Shown in pieces: positions 1 to 8,261 of a stretch of DNA of 49,112 nt (positions within the stretch are counted from its first letter, which is position 1; every line of letters begins with the position of its first letter). The DNA comes from Minisyncoccota bacterium (GTDB lineage: Bacteria > Patescibacteriota > Minisyncoccia > JAHIHE01 > JAGLIN01), in NCBI GenBank assembly GCA_028691985.1, contig JAQUYG010000006.1, forward strand, positions 7,824 to 56,935, read 5' to 3'. The position numbers and the translations under genes were made by a program. The notes beneath the pieces are model-generated. The model was not told where the DNA came from, ran no database searches, and saw only the letters and a program-made list of their open reading frames with translations.

Positions 1-26
1 AGATTCCGGATCAAGTCCGGAATGAC
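1..26. repeat. Intergenic palindrome at window edge
   Basis: An inverted repeat TTCCGGA-TCAAG-TCCGGAA lies just before the first gene. It has no T-tract, so it is not an obvious terminator. Very similar short palindromes are dispersed between genes in many bacterial genomes; that it is dispersed here is an inference, because I see only one copy in the window. Confidence 0.5.
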
Positions 27-51
27 AAAAATATAATAATAAAGATAAGAT

Positions 52-681
52 ATGGAAAATGCAGAACTGTTTTACGAGATAACATGTGGGGAAAAGAGGG
101 CAAGGAATGGTGCGATATTAAAAATATTCCTATTCTTGCTACCCGCTGGTGCCGTATCGGGTTTTATCTATGCTATAGCGGATGGAAAATTTGATCCGAG
201 CCTCATGGGTCAATATTTGTCTTTTTGGGTAGTGCTGGCTGCAGGAGTAGTTTTGGCGATGGCGGTTAATAAATTTTTTCCTTACGCGAGAAGAAGTTAT
301 CTAATGGACGCTTCCGGTATTACTATATCAAAGGGAAATAGGAATAAGAAATATTTTTGGGAGGAGTTTTCCAGTTTCTTTGTCTATGGTTATCCTATTG
401 AAGAAAATAATCATGCTAATCTTGATGCCAGAGGAAGGCGATATAAAGGCGCCGTTTCTCTGACGCGCAACTTCGGCAAGAAAGCATCCGGCATGGAAGG
501 GACGCTTTTCTATCTTGCAAAGAAGACTTCAGGAATAGGAAAACTTAGGAAGGTCTTCGTTTTGGTTTATGGCGAGCCTGACAATTCCGATGAGGTGAAG
601 AGAGTGCTGTCTCTGTATATTCCTCTTAGGAACATGAACGGCAACGATCAGGTCGGGATGATTTCTTACGATTTCAAATAA
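52..681 (+). CDS. Two-span membrane protein with PH-like cytosolic domain
   Basis: 209 residues. Two hydrophobic spans are visible (about residues 22-43 and 56-75) followed by a soluble, basic C-terminal domain of about 130 residues. The segment after the second span (LMDASGITISKG, then KKYFWEEFSSF) has the pattern of bacterial PH-like domains (YcxB/bPH type), in which a beta strand with a G-I-x-I turn precedes a W-x-x-F/I motif. I infer a membrane-associated protein of unknown role. A TATAAT box at 32-37 about 15 bases before the ATG suggests its own promoter and a very short leader. There is no clear Shine-Dalgarno site. Family assignment is tentative. Confidence 0.7.
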   Translation: MENAELFYEITCGEKRARNGAILKIFLFLLPAGAVSGFIYAIADGKFDPSLMGQYLSFWVVLAAGVVLAMAVNKFFPYARRSYLMDASGITISKGNRNKKYFWEEFSSFFVYGYPIEENNHANLDARGRRYKGAVSLTRNFGKKASGMEGTLFYLAKKTSGIGKLRKVFVLVYGEPDNSDEVKRVLSLYIPLRNMNGNDQVGMISYDFK

Positions 682-708
682 GAATATTTAATCAATTCTT
701 TTTTGTGT

Positions 709-1539
709 ATGAACCTAAAAACTATTTATCTCAAAAGGGGGAAATGGGCACATAAGGGTGATTTCGGGAATGTGCTGATCGTGGCGGGAAGCCGGATGTA
801 TTCTGGTTCGCCGATCTTTAATGCGATGTCGGCGCTCAGGTGCGGTGCGGATCTGATATCTGTCGTGGGACACAGGCGGGCAATGGATATTGTCGCGAAT
901 TTTTTGCCGGATATGATCACGCATCCGTTGGAAGATGGACTTCTAAAAAATAATGCGGATGAAGTTTTTGGACTCTCTTCGAAATTCCATTCATTGGTGA
1001 TTGGTGGGGGACTGGATAGGTCTGAAGAATCGCATCGGGCGATCCGGGCAGTGATCTCCAAAATAGAATTGCCGATGATAATCGACGCGGAAGCAGTCCG
1101 AGCTGTTGCGGGGTACGAGGAAATCTTGAAAGGTAAGAAAGTAGTCCTAACTCCGAATGTTCCAGAACTTGAAGCTTTGACCGGAGAGAAAGTTGGGAAC
1201 AGCGTCGAGGAGCGGGAAGAAAAAGTGAGGGCGTGCGCTGAAAAGTTTGGGGCGGTCGTAGTCTTGAAAGGCAATGTTGATGTGATTTCCGACGGTGAAA
1301 AAACAATTCTTAATCGCACAGGGAATCCTTTCATGAGCAAAGGCGGGTTTGGCGATACTCTTGCGGGAGTATGCGGGGCTCTTTTGGCACGCGGTGTCGA
1401 ACCTTTGGAAGCGGCGCGCTGGGCGTGTTTCATAAACGGAACGGCTGGCGACCTGGCGGCGAAGAAGTTCGGCGAGTCTCTCATCGCGAGCGATATATTT
1501 GATTTTTTTCCTAAGGCTATAAAAGGAGATAAAAAATAA
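709..1539 (+). CDS. nnrD: ADP/ATP-dependent NAD(P)H-hydrate dehydratase (CARKD/YjeF C-domain)
   Basis: 276 residues from ATG 709; a TTG two codons upstream is in frame but less likely. It removes water from damaged NAD(P)H hydrates, a metabolite-repair reaction in the cytoplasm. Ribokinase-like family marks are visible: HKGDFGNVLIVAGS near the N-terminus, LTPNVPELEALTG in the middle, VVLKGNVDVI, and the nucleotide/catalytic loop GNPFMSKGGFGDTLAGV near the C-terminus. The protein corresponds to the dehydratase half only; the NnrE epimerase half that is fused in many bacteria is absent, so an epimerase would have to be elsewhere or missing. It follows the PH-like gene by 27 bases and could share its transcript. 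Confidence 0.9.
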   Translation: MNLKTIYLKRGKWAHKGDFGNVLIVAGSRMYSGSPIFNAMSALRCGADLISVVGHRRAMDIVANFLPDMITHPLEDGLLKNNADEVFGLSSKFHSLVIGGGLDRSEESHRAIRAVISKIELPMIIDAEAVRAVAGYEEILKGKKVVLTPNVPELEALTGEKVGNSVEEREEKVRACAEKFGAVVVLKGNVDVISDGEKTILNRTGNPFMSKGGFGDTLAGVCGALLARGVEPLEAARWACFINGTAGDLAAKKFGESLIASDIFDFFPKAIKGDKK

Positions 1540-1581
1540 ATCTTTCACTCCAGATATCTTTATAAAAAGTAATAAATAAAA

Positions 1582-3090
1582 ATGAAAAAATATCCTGTGC
1601 TATCTGACACTTTAGTCCTGATTGTGGAACTTATCTTTATCGTTGGAATAGGAACGGTATTGGGAATCAATCTTTTTGCCGTGAAAAATTCAGAGGTTGA
1701 TACTGCTGACATTGCCTCTGAAGAGTTGATGAGTAGTCTGCCGGAGGTTGAAAAAGCATCTGATGAAAAATCAATCGTGAATACTAAGACCAAGGAGGTA
1801 ATTCTTACCATCGATGAAGTTCAAGCTTATTTGGAGCAATCCGGTCTGGCATATGATTCCGAGACTTTCATGACAACTGATGCGAAATATGTGGGCAATA
1901 GTTTTAACCAAATTGCCGTGTCAAACGATAGACAGAAGATGGTTTTTTCGACTTATGGACTTGCAGGCGATATACCTCAGCCTTGGATCGGTATATATGA
2001 GCTGGTAATCACAGATTCTTTTTGTGCTTCTGAGGATAGGGCGGGCATAATCCCTTCTGCATCTGCTTGTATCGGAGAAGAACCAGAATGGCAAGTTCGT
2101 TTTTTGACTGGTGGCGGGGGCATGAATTTTGTTTGGTCGCAGGATGATAAGACGATAAGTTACGAGGCGGATTTCAGGGCTGAATCTGGATTGGATAAGA
2201 CGATCAATATAAGTACGGGAGAAGTTACGATTACGGAGAATTGCGAAGAGTACAACGAAAAATTTTTTACTAGCAAAGATGACTGTTATGAATGGATAGC
2301 ACGAGCGAATGAAGATGGGAGTTCATATAATGACTTAACAGATAAGACATTGCAGCTAGCAGACTGGAGGACTTATCAGGATAAGGAATATGGTTTTGAA
2401 TTCAAATATCCGGAAGAATGGGAGGCAACCTCTAATGTATTTACTCCTGCAATATCTGGGGGAGATAACTTTTATGTTGGCGCAGAAATAATACAAGAAG
2501 TACTTTTATTTAAAACTGATGTTCAGGGAGCAGTTTTTGTCTTACAGATATCAAATAAGCAGATAGATGATCTGATAGATTTTGATAAGAGTTCATTTGG
2601 TTTACGAACGGGTGAAGTTGTTGAAATAGCGGGTATGAAAGGAGAAAGACTCGACGGCGCTTTTTATGGAATGCAGTATTTCTATAAAGACGGTAAGACT
2701 TATATATTTCATCAAGTCAATTCCGTGTCGGAAGATGACCAGAAGGACTATGATAGCGTCATAAACAGTTTTGATTTTCCTGATCAGATGATAGAAATAA
2801 TTTTTCCTAATGGCAAGCAGAAGCTTTTTGTCTGTGGCAGAAATTATCAAATAACATGGACTCCGATCAATTCCGAGAACCTTGTTGATATAAAAATCTA
2901 TAATAATTGCAAAAGCTGTACTTCGAGAGGGATCGTTTGGCAGAAGCTAGGAGTGGAGAATAGCGGATCCTATGATTTCTATGTTCCTTTTAGTGTATCT
3001 ACCGGCGGCAGTCATCAAATTGAAATTACTGAGTCTTCTGACGATGGTGTGTATACAGGTCAGAGCGTAGAATTCGTGATAGCTGATTAG
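1582..3090 (+). CDS. Membrane-anchored exported protein with C-terminal Kre9/KNH-type Ig-like domain
   Basis: 502 residues. One N-terminal hydrophobic segment (about residues 11-32) with few positive charges before it would act as a signal anchor, leaving the rest outside the cell. The middle part includes an acidic beta-rich domain and, from about residue 255, a segment YGFEFKYPEEWEA that is typical of PsbP-like/lipoprotein-type domains in Gram-positive and CPR proteins. The last ~105 residues start with IIFPNGKQKLFVCGRNYQITW, matching the Kre9/KNH-like pattern (PNG-x-W/L-x-x-G-x-x-x-x-I-x-W) common in secreted CPR proteins. Paired cysteines suggest extracellular disulfides. Function is unknown; cell-surface role is inferred. 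Confidence 0.75.
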   Translation: MKKYPVLSDTLVLIVELIFIVGIGTVLGINLFAVKNSEVDTADIASEELMSSLPEVEKASDEKSIVNTKTKEVILTIDEVQAYLEQSGLAYDSETFMTTDAKYVGNSFNQIAVSNDRQKMVFSTYGLAGDIPQPWIGIYELVITDSFCASEDRAGIIPSASACIGEEPEWQVRFLTGGGGMNFVWSQDDKTISYEADFRAESGLDKTINISTGEVTITENCEEYNEKFFTSKDDCYEWIARANEDGSSYNDLTDKTLQLADWRTYQDKEYGFEFKYPEEWEATSNVFTPAISGGDNFYVGAEIIQEVLLFKTDVQGAVFVLQISNKQIDDLIDFDKSSFGLRTGEVVEIAGMKGERLDGAFYGMQYFYKDGKTYIFHQVNSVSEDDQKDYDSVINSFDFPDQMIEIIFPNGKQKLFVCGRNYQITWTPINSENLVDIKIYNNCKSCTSRGIVWQKLGVENSGSYDFYVPFSVSTGGSHQIEITESSDDGVYTGQSVEFVIAD

Positions 3091-3110
3091 TATAAGAATC
3101 TTATCTATGA

Positions 3111-3139
3111 TTGACAAGCTGGCTTTTTATTGTTATTCA
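3111..3139 (+). promoter_or_regulatory. Candidate sigma70 promoter
   Basis: TTGACA (3111-3116), 17 bases, TATTCA (3134-3139). The -35 box is perfect, the -10 box is weak. It would give a leader of about 45 bases for the gene at 3192. Confidence 0.45.
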
Positions 3140-3191
3140 TTTATATATATAGGCTCATTAATAAAAAATAGGAAATAGGAGATGATAGGAT

Positions 3192-3995
3192 ATGGCATAT
3201 ATATCTTTAGTTGAGCTGATGCAAGATGAGAGATTTGTCACTATTCTGACATGCTCTCTATCAATTGCTACCACTGTATATTTCTTTATGGTTCTGTCTT
3301 TTGTCGTTTTTATGATCTGGGTATATAAGGGTAAACCGGAACCAAATGCTCTTTTGCTTGGAAGACAGAAATACTTAGCTCTTTTTGAAGTAGATATGGA
3401 CATCCTGGCGAAGGAGGCAGGTAAAAATGAAACGAAAAAGATAAGGAGGTGTAATAAGGAGGCGATTCCTTTATTAATCAATAGATTTGATGAGTTAAGA
3501 GGTAAAGACTTCTTCAGTGAGGAAAGTAAGGTTATTCTCAAGAGAAGAGAGAAAAGCGTAGAATTTCTTCGGGGGTTTATCCTTGATCTTCAAAAACCAA
3601 GTACCCTGAGAGAAGATCTGTTTATGGTTTTTTCTATCATAAAAGAAACCATAGCTAAATTCTTTGTGTTAATCAAAGAAACCCCTGTAAGGCTAAACCT
3701 ATATTTCTTGGATATTAGAAAAATTCCCTCCGATATTTATGGATATGCAAGAGATGGAGATAGGAAAATCTTCTTTTCTTGGTTTTTGAGTATCTTGAGG
3801 AGGATATTGAACAAAAAAGAGGACCGGAATACCTTTTCTCAAATAACTTCTTTTAACTTTATCTTAAAAGAGGTTATAAAGGATAAAAAAATAAAAGAGG
3901 AAGGTATTTTTACAAAAAAACCCCTTATTTTCATAATAAAGGAGGCGATAAAGACAATAAGAAAGAAAAGAAAAGGTAATATGGGGATAGGATGA
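3192..3995 (+). CDS. Single-span membrane protein of unknown function, Lys-rich
   Basis: 267 residues. One strong hydrophobic segment (about residues 18-42, ending FMIWVYKG) is followed by a soluble, highly lysine-rich region of about 220 residues predicted from composition to be mostly helical. No family is recognised. The start is supported by AGGA-rich sequence (3176-3188) just before ATG 3192 and by a possible promoter about 55-80 bases upstream. Base composition is more AT-rich and the codon choice (AAA, ATA, AGA) more extreme than in the flanking recG and nnrD genes, which may point to recent acquisition or relaxed selection. It ends in TGA. Confidence 0.65.
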   Translation: MAYISLVELMQDERFVTILTCSLSIATTVYFFMVLSFVVFMIWVYKGKPEPNALLLGRQKYLALFEVDMDILAKEAGKNETKKIRRCNKEAIPLLINRFDELRGKDFFSEESKVILKRREKSVEFLRGFILDLQKPSTLREDLFMVFSIIKETIAKFFVLIKETPVRLNLYFLDIRKIPSDIYGYARDGDRKIFFSWFLSILRRILNKKEDRNTFSQITSFNFILKEVIKDKKIKEEGIFTKKPLIFIIKEAIKTIRKKRKGNMGIG

Positions 3996-4089
3996 CGGTT
4001 GTCGATTTCGAAATGGGGTCGGCGATTTTTTATTTGTGGGCAGGCGGCGGTTTTGCTACAATTAATAACAAATGATAGATTTCACATAG

Positions 4090-4098
4090 TGATATAAT
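4090..4098 (+). promoter_or_regulatory. Extended -10 promoter of recG
   Basis: TG-A-TATAAT (4090-4098) with transcription expected around 4105, only about 7 bases before the recG ATG. A second TG-C-TACAAT box lies at 4054-4062. Either would give a short or nearly leaderless mRNA. Confidence 0.5.
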
Positions 4099-4111
4099 AG
4101 CATCTTAAATT

Positions 4112-6214
4112 ATGACGACTCTCAAAACTTCAATTGAAAAACTTCCGCATATAGGTCCGAGGTATGTCTTGTGTCTTAAGAAATTAGGAATCAAGACGGC
4201 AGGGGATCTGATTTTTCATTTTCCTTTCCGATATGACGACTTTTCCGATTTTCGCAATATCAGTGATGTCGGAGTGGGCGAAGTGGTGAGCGTGAAAGGG
4301 GAGATCGTGGAGATTAGGAATGTGAGGACGAGGCGGAGACGGATGACGCTGACGGAGGCGGTGGTCGAGGATGATTCGGGAGCGATACAAGTGATATGGT
4401 TCAATCAGCCTTTTATAACTAATAATCTCAAGGCAGGGATGAGTGTCAGTCTGAGTGGGAAAGTAGCTTTTGCCAAGGAGGGGTTGCAGCTTTCCAGCCC
4501 GGCTTACGAAGTATTGGGCAAGAGCGGACTGCATACGGGGCGGTTAGTGCCGGTCTATCACGAGACAGAGGGGGTATCCTCGAAGTGGCTCAGGGCGCAT
4601 ATAAAACCGCTTATGTGGCTGACGGACAGTATAGAAGAATTTTTGCCTGCGGAGGTTTTGGAAAAACAGGATCTGCTTGATATGCACGAGGCGATCCGTC
4701 AGATTCATTTTCCGGAAGATACGACAGGGGCAAAGCTTGCTAAACGGAGGCTCGCTTTTGATGAGCTTTTTTTGGTGCAACTTTATATGCAGAGACAGAG
4801 GCAGAAGTGGCAGGGACAAAAAGCGGTGGAAATAAAATATAGCAAAGGGTTGGAAGCGGAGATCAAATATTTTTTAGAAAAGCTGCCGTTCAAGCTGACA
4901 GATGGACAAAAGATTGCAATCTGGAAAATTATCAAAGATATGGAAAAAGACAGCCCGATGAATCGCCTTCTGGAGGGCGATGTAGGTTCGGGAAAAACTT
5001 TGGTGGCGCTTTTGGCGGTCTTGGCGGTGGTCCGTTCCGGATATCAGGCGCTTATTATGGCGCCGACGGAAATCTTGGCGAGACAGCACTTTGCGGAGAG
5101 CATTAAAAGATTCAGTGGAACTAATATCAGAATTGCGCTGCTTACCGGAAGTGAGAGCAGATTTTTTGACGGTAGAGAAGAGAATGACCTGACTAAAGAA
5201 AAAATATTATCCATCATAAAGAAAGGTGAGGTTGACCTGGTTATCGGTACGCATGCGCTTATTCAGGAAAAGGTGAGTTTTAAAAATCTTGCGCTTTCGG
5301 TGGTGGACGAACAGCACCGTTTCGGTATTGAGCAGCGGGCGCAGACACAAAATGAGATTGCAGATGTAGAGGACGTGCTCAAGATGACGGTGCCACATCT
5401 GTTGTCGATGACAGCAACGCCGATTCCGCGGACTTTGGCACTCACTGTTTATGGCGATCTGGATTTGTCAGTCTTGAATGAGATGCCGAAGGGCAGACAA
5501 AAAATTATCACTAAACTGGTAGCATCGGGCAATCGTGATAATACTTATGATTTTATCCGGGATGAAATCAAATCGGGCAGGCAGGTGTTTGTGATTTGTC
5601 CTCTCATTGAGGAGTCGGATATTTTGGAAGTGAAATCGGCGACGGAGGAATTCGAAAGGTTGAGCAAAGAAATATATCCAGATTTTCAGATCGGACTTCT
5701 GCACGGCAAGATGAAGCCGAAGGAAAAGGAGGATATGATGAAAAAATTCGCAGAAAATCGAATTAATATTTTAGTTTCCACTTCGGTAGTGGAAGTTGGT
5801 ATTGATATTCCTAATGCGACCGTGATGCTTATCGAGGGGGCGGATCGTTTCGGGCTGGCACAGCTTCATCAATTTCGCGGTCGTGTCGGTCGGGGCGAAT
5901 ATCAGTCATATTGTTTTCTTTTCACGGATTCGACTTCCAGCAAGACACATAGAAGATTGAAAGCTCTCATAGAAAGTGATAATGGTTTTGATCTTGCTCA
6001 AAAAGATCTCGAGCTTCGCGGTCCGGGGGAGTTAGTGGGTGTCCGTCAGTCGGGGCTGCCGGATCTTGCAATGGCCTCGCTTTCCGATTCTGAACTTATC
6101 CAAGCAACGCGGGAAGAGGCGCAAATAGTCTTAGAAAAAGATCCGGACTTGAAAAAATATCCGAAACTACTAAAGAAGATAGAAAGCTTTGAGAAGGATG
6201 TGCATTTGGAATAA
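4112..6214 (+). CDS. recG: ATP-dependent DNA helicase RecG
   Basis: 700 residues, close to the ~690 of other RecG proteins. It remodels stalled replication forks and branched DNA by fork reversal. The N-terminal part contains the wedge/OB domain (about residues 50-150, with GEIVEIRNVRTRRRRM). Helicase motif I (Walker A) LEGDVGSGKT lies near residue 290, motif Ia APTEILARQH follows, motif II is DEQH near residue 400 with FGIEQR after it, motif III is MTATPIPRTLAL, and the C-terminal half has STSVVEVGIDIPNA and QFRGRVGRG (motifs V and VI). All key residues look intact. It is followed by a terminator at 6306 and by a decayed region, so it appears to be transcribed alone or with nothing downstream. 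Confidence 0.97.
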   Translation: MTTLKTSIEKLPHIGPRYVLCLKKLGIKTAGDLIFHFPFRYDDFSDFRNISDVGVGEVVSVKGEIVEIRNVRTRRRRMTLTEAVVEDDSGAIQVIWFNQPFITNNLKAGMSVSLSGKVAFAKEGLQLSSPAYEVLGKSGLHTGRLVPVYHETEGVSSKWLRAHIKPLMWLTDSIEEFLPAEVLEKQDLLDMHEAIRQIHFPEDTTGAKLAKRRLAFDELFLVQLYMQRQRQKWQGQKAVEIKYSKGLEAEIKYFLEKLPFKLTDGQKIAIWKIIKDMEKDSPMNRLLEGDVGSGKTLVALLAVLAVVRSGYQALIMAPTEILARQHFAESIKRFSGTNIRIALLTGSESRFFDGREENDLTKEKILSIIKKGEVDLVIGTHALIQEKVSFKNLALSVVDEQHRFGIEQRAQTQNEIADVEDVLKMTVPHLLSMTATPIPRTLALTVYGDLDLSVLNEMPKGRQKIITKLVASGNRDNTYDFIRDEIKSGRQVFVICPLIEESDILEVKSATEEFERLSKEIYPDFQIGLLHGKMKPKEKEDMMKKFAENRINILVSTSVVEVGIDIPNATVMLIEGADRFGLAQLHQFRGRVGRGEYQSYCFLFTDSTSSKTHRRLKALIESDNGFDLAQKDLELRGPGELVGVRQSGLPDLAMASLSDSELIQATREEAQIVLEKDPDLKKYPKLLKKIESFEKDVHLE

Positions 6215-6302
6215 CTCATGTGCAGTAAGGACCGTTTTTTATTTTTATTGAGATCCGGCTTTAAGTATCTGAAAGGTAATACTTCCATACTGAATCTTTA
6301 TA

Positions 6303-6450
6303 CAGGAACCGTGTTTCCATCGGTTCTTTTTGGTTCGATTTCAGGATGAAAAAGTTTCTATAATAAAAGAATATTGTGATGAGAGTTTTTGTTTCGTGAG
6401 ACTTAAAAACTATCAGGACCGGGCCTTAAGACCACACTCTCAATTCTCGG
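6303..6450 (+). repeat. Dispersed ~140-bp intergenic element, copy 1
   Basis: The stretch contains GTGTTTC, CGGTTC, GGTTCGATTTCAG and, about 80 bases on, GGACCGGG followed by a GACC-containing hairpin arm and CTCTCA. The same blocks in the same order occur at 18446-18606. The first block forms the recG terminator hairpin. Between genes with no coding potential that I trust. Confidence 0.55.
6306..6331 (+). terminator. Rho-independent terminator after recG
   Basis: GAACCG (6306-6311), 9-base loop, CGGTTC (6321-6326), then TTTTT. Six perfect pairs. Confidence 0.75.
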
Positions 6451-6562
6451 AGACGCGCTATATTTTCCCTGAGGATCGTCTTTGCTTCTTTTTTTTAGGG
6501 TGTTTACAAATTTATATGTTAGCAAGATAGATTATTGATTATTTCGAGGTCAGTTCTTTTAA

Positions 6563-6985
6563 ATGATTAAGATTAACCCTCGGTTTGTTGGTGGTAAAAT
6601 AAATATAGTAGATAGAAGAACTGTCATATAAGACAACGGGGGTGGTGTTAATGCCTATGTGGTTAAATATGCGAATTGCAAGAGATTCAAGAGGTTGATT
6701 CTCAGTCTTTCGATATTCAGAAGCTGTGGACATCTGAAATGGGAAGATATTGTCGATGTTGATTAAAAAACCTTAGATTCTTTTGCTACTTCAAGCTACA
6801 TTCGCGTTCTCAGGGAAAATGCCTGTTGGGAATTGGAGTCTTGGGGCGATAACGGAGTTGGAGGGAAGATAATGAATCTACTCTGTTGGGACGAGAAGGT
6901 TTCCGATTGGACTTATATTTTGGATCCGGATAGTGTCTATAAAATCAACAAACAGGGGTAGCCATTCGGAAGTGGAATAGTACAT
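6563..6985 (+). pseudogene. Decayed gene of unknown family
   Basis: From ATG 6563 a frame reads MIKINPRFVGGKINIVDRR, then hits TAA, and continues in the same frame as DNGGGVNAYVVKYANCK. After further stops and frame changes another long coherent stretch appears around 6797-6958: SYIRVLRENACWELESWG, then GKIMNLLCWDEKVSDWTYI and LDPDSVYKINKQ. These segments have protein-like composition (conserved-looking W, C, G) but need at least two frameshifts and several stops to join. I read this as the remains of one gene of roughly 140 residues. The family is not recognised. The adjacent broken genes support general decay here. Confidence 0.5.
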
Positions 6986-7105
6986 TTTAGTCTGCACATA
7001 TTTTACATTGGATGGCAGCGCGTGATAAATTGTACCACTCCAAGATGGATGCAGACTATGTATCAAGAATAAAATGTATTGTTTTAGGGTGATAATATTT
7101 CTCGT

Positions 7106-7144
7106 AAAATAAAAAGAACCCCAAGAGCGAACTCTTAGGGGGTT
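7106..7144 (-). terminator. Rho-independent terminator of minus-strand mini unit
   Basis: On the minus strand AACCCC, a bulge, AAGAG, TTCG loop, CTCTT, GGGGTT, then TTCTTTTTATTTT. The GC-rich stem with a UUCG-type loop and a T-tract only on the minus side fix its direction. Confidence 0.75.
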
Positions 7145-7312
7145 TGTTCGGACCAATTTTGGACCATCTGTCTGATTGAGATTTCCTATTGATAATATCC
7201 CCTCTCCGCCTTTTATGGCGGCATATCCTAATATTAGGAATATTATCGCTAGCATCACTACTAAGAATATGTAAAAATGTTTAGAAGCGATGGTGCTTAT
7301 TATATCTTTAAT
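7145..7312 (-). pseudogene. Small membrane-peptide gene, probably damaged
   Basis: A perfect GGAGG (7324-7320) is followed at ideal spacing by the codon ATT at 7312, not ATG. The frame from there encodes a Lys/Thr-rich start, a hydrophobic segment (VVMLAIIFLILGYAAIK) and a short tail, and it runs without a stop into the terminator hairpin at 7144. A GTG-ATG pair further in (7258, 7255) is the only standard start, but it would cut into the membrane span. With a good promoter upstream and a terminator downstream this looks like a real small gene that lost its start codon and its stop, or one that truly uses ATT. The alternative is a leader RNA. Confidence 0.4.
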
Positions 7313-7357
7313 CTTTTCACCTCCGTCGTTTTTTGTTTATTTTTATTATAACTTTGC

Positions 7358-7386
7358 ATTATGGCATTTTATCTTAAAGCAGTCAA
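7358..7386 (-). promoter_or_regulatory. Sigma70 promoter, minus strand
   Basis: On the minus strand TTGACT (7386-7381), 17 bases, CATAAT (7363-7358); a second TATAAT lies at 7350-7345. Start of transcription near 7351, about 27 bases before the GGAGG of the mini unit. Confidence 0.65.
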
Positions 7387-7464
7387 GTATTTTGGGCTGT
7401 TTTTAAAATCGTTCTATAAACCTCTTTTCTAAGTAGAAAGTGTGTGTTAGGATGAATTTAGCTA

Positions 7465-8244
7465 ATGTTTATATATCAAAACAAAAATATGGAGTTCAAG
7501 ACCGGTATCGATGAACAAAAACAGGCTGAAAATAAGCTAGATTTTAGCTCTAATATCGCCAGAAGAGACAATGAGAAAAATGCCACTCTCATCTTAATTC
7601 CTCTGTTGTTACGCAGAAAAAGGATAGCTCGCTTTATGAGGAAATTAGTACTGCTGAAACAAAAGTAACTTGTTATTTAAATCTTGCTTTATCAAAAAAT
7701 GATTCTGAAATTTGTCAGAAGATTGATTATGATTATTTCGGGGAGTGGTGCTCAAATGATTTCACAAAGGAATTCTCAGCGTGTCGTCAAATCGAGAAAG
7801 GCGAATTTTTTTGGGATGAGACTGACCTTGATAATATAAAAAATAAATGCCCCGGTGCTGTTACTGGCGATATAAGCTACTGTGAGGAATCAATTGAAAA
7901 AAATATAGAAATTCTCGTTATATCGTGTAGCTTCCAGGACAGACGATTTGTCTGTATGTGACAAAATTGAAGACAGCGGCGCTTATGACAAAGATGATTG
8001 TTATTTATGCATAGTTATCCAAAGAAAAGATGTCTCTTTTTGTAATGAACTAAGTGAAAAATCAAAAATAAATTGTAGCTATCAAATGGCCCTACAAAAT
8101 GCAGATTTTTCTTCCTGCAATGGACTTTCAGGGGCCGAACAATATCAGTATTATTATCCTGCTATGTCGCTTATACCAAATTATTTCGAGATTAATAGGG
8201 ATATAAAGAAGACCTGTCTTTTTTGCGAGACTTTTGATAAATAG
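7465..8244 (+). pseudogene. Frameshifted Cys-repeat protein gene
   Basis: The reading frame starting at 7465 is good for about 45 residues, then the coherent protein continues two bases over (about 7600-7930: SSVVTQKKDSSLYEEI, then CYLNLALSKNDSEICQKI), and it returns to the first frame from about 7930 to the stop at 8244 (VCDKIEDSGAYDKDDCYLC, KDVSFCNELSEKSKINC). The pattern C-x-x-I/L ... C-Y/S-x-x-A-x-x-x-x-D-x-S-x-C repeats several times, as in Cys-repeat proteins often seen in CPR and archaeal genomes. Two compensating indels are needed, so it is either a pseudogene or contains two sequence errors. No function is known to me. Confidence 0.6.
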
Positions 8245-8261
8245 ATATTAAAAATAGATTA

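Noticed and set aside
726-1484. 252-codon open frame on the minus strand
   Set aside because: It is antisense to nnrD, which has clear family motifs; the antisense product is Ser/Pro/Arg-rich without domains.
6330-6530. 66-codon open frame after recG
   Set aside because: It lies in the dispersed repeat, has no ribosome site and no protein-like pattern.
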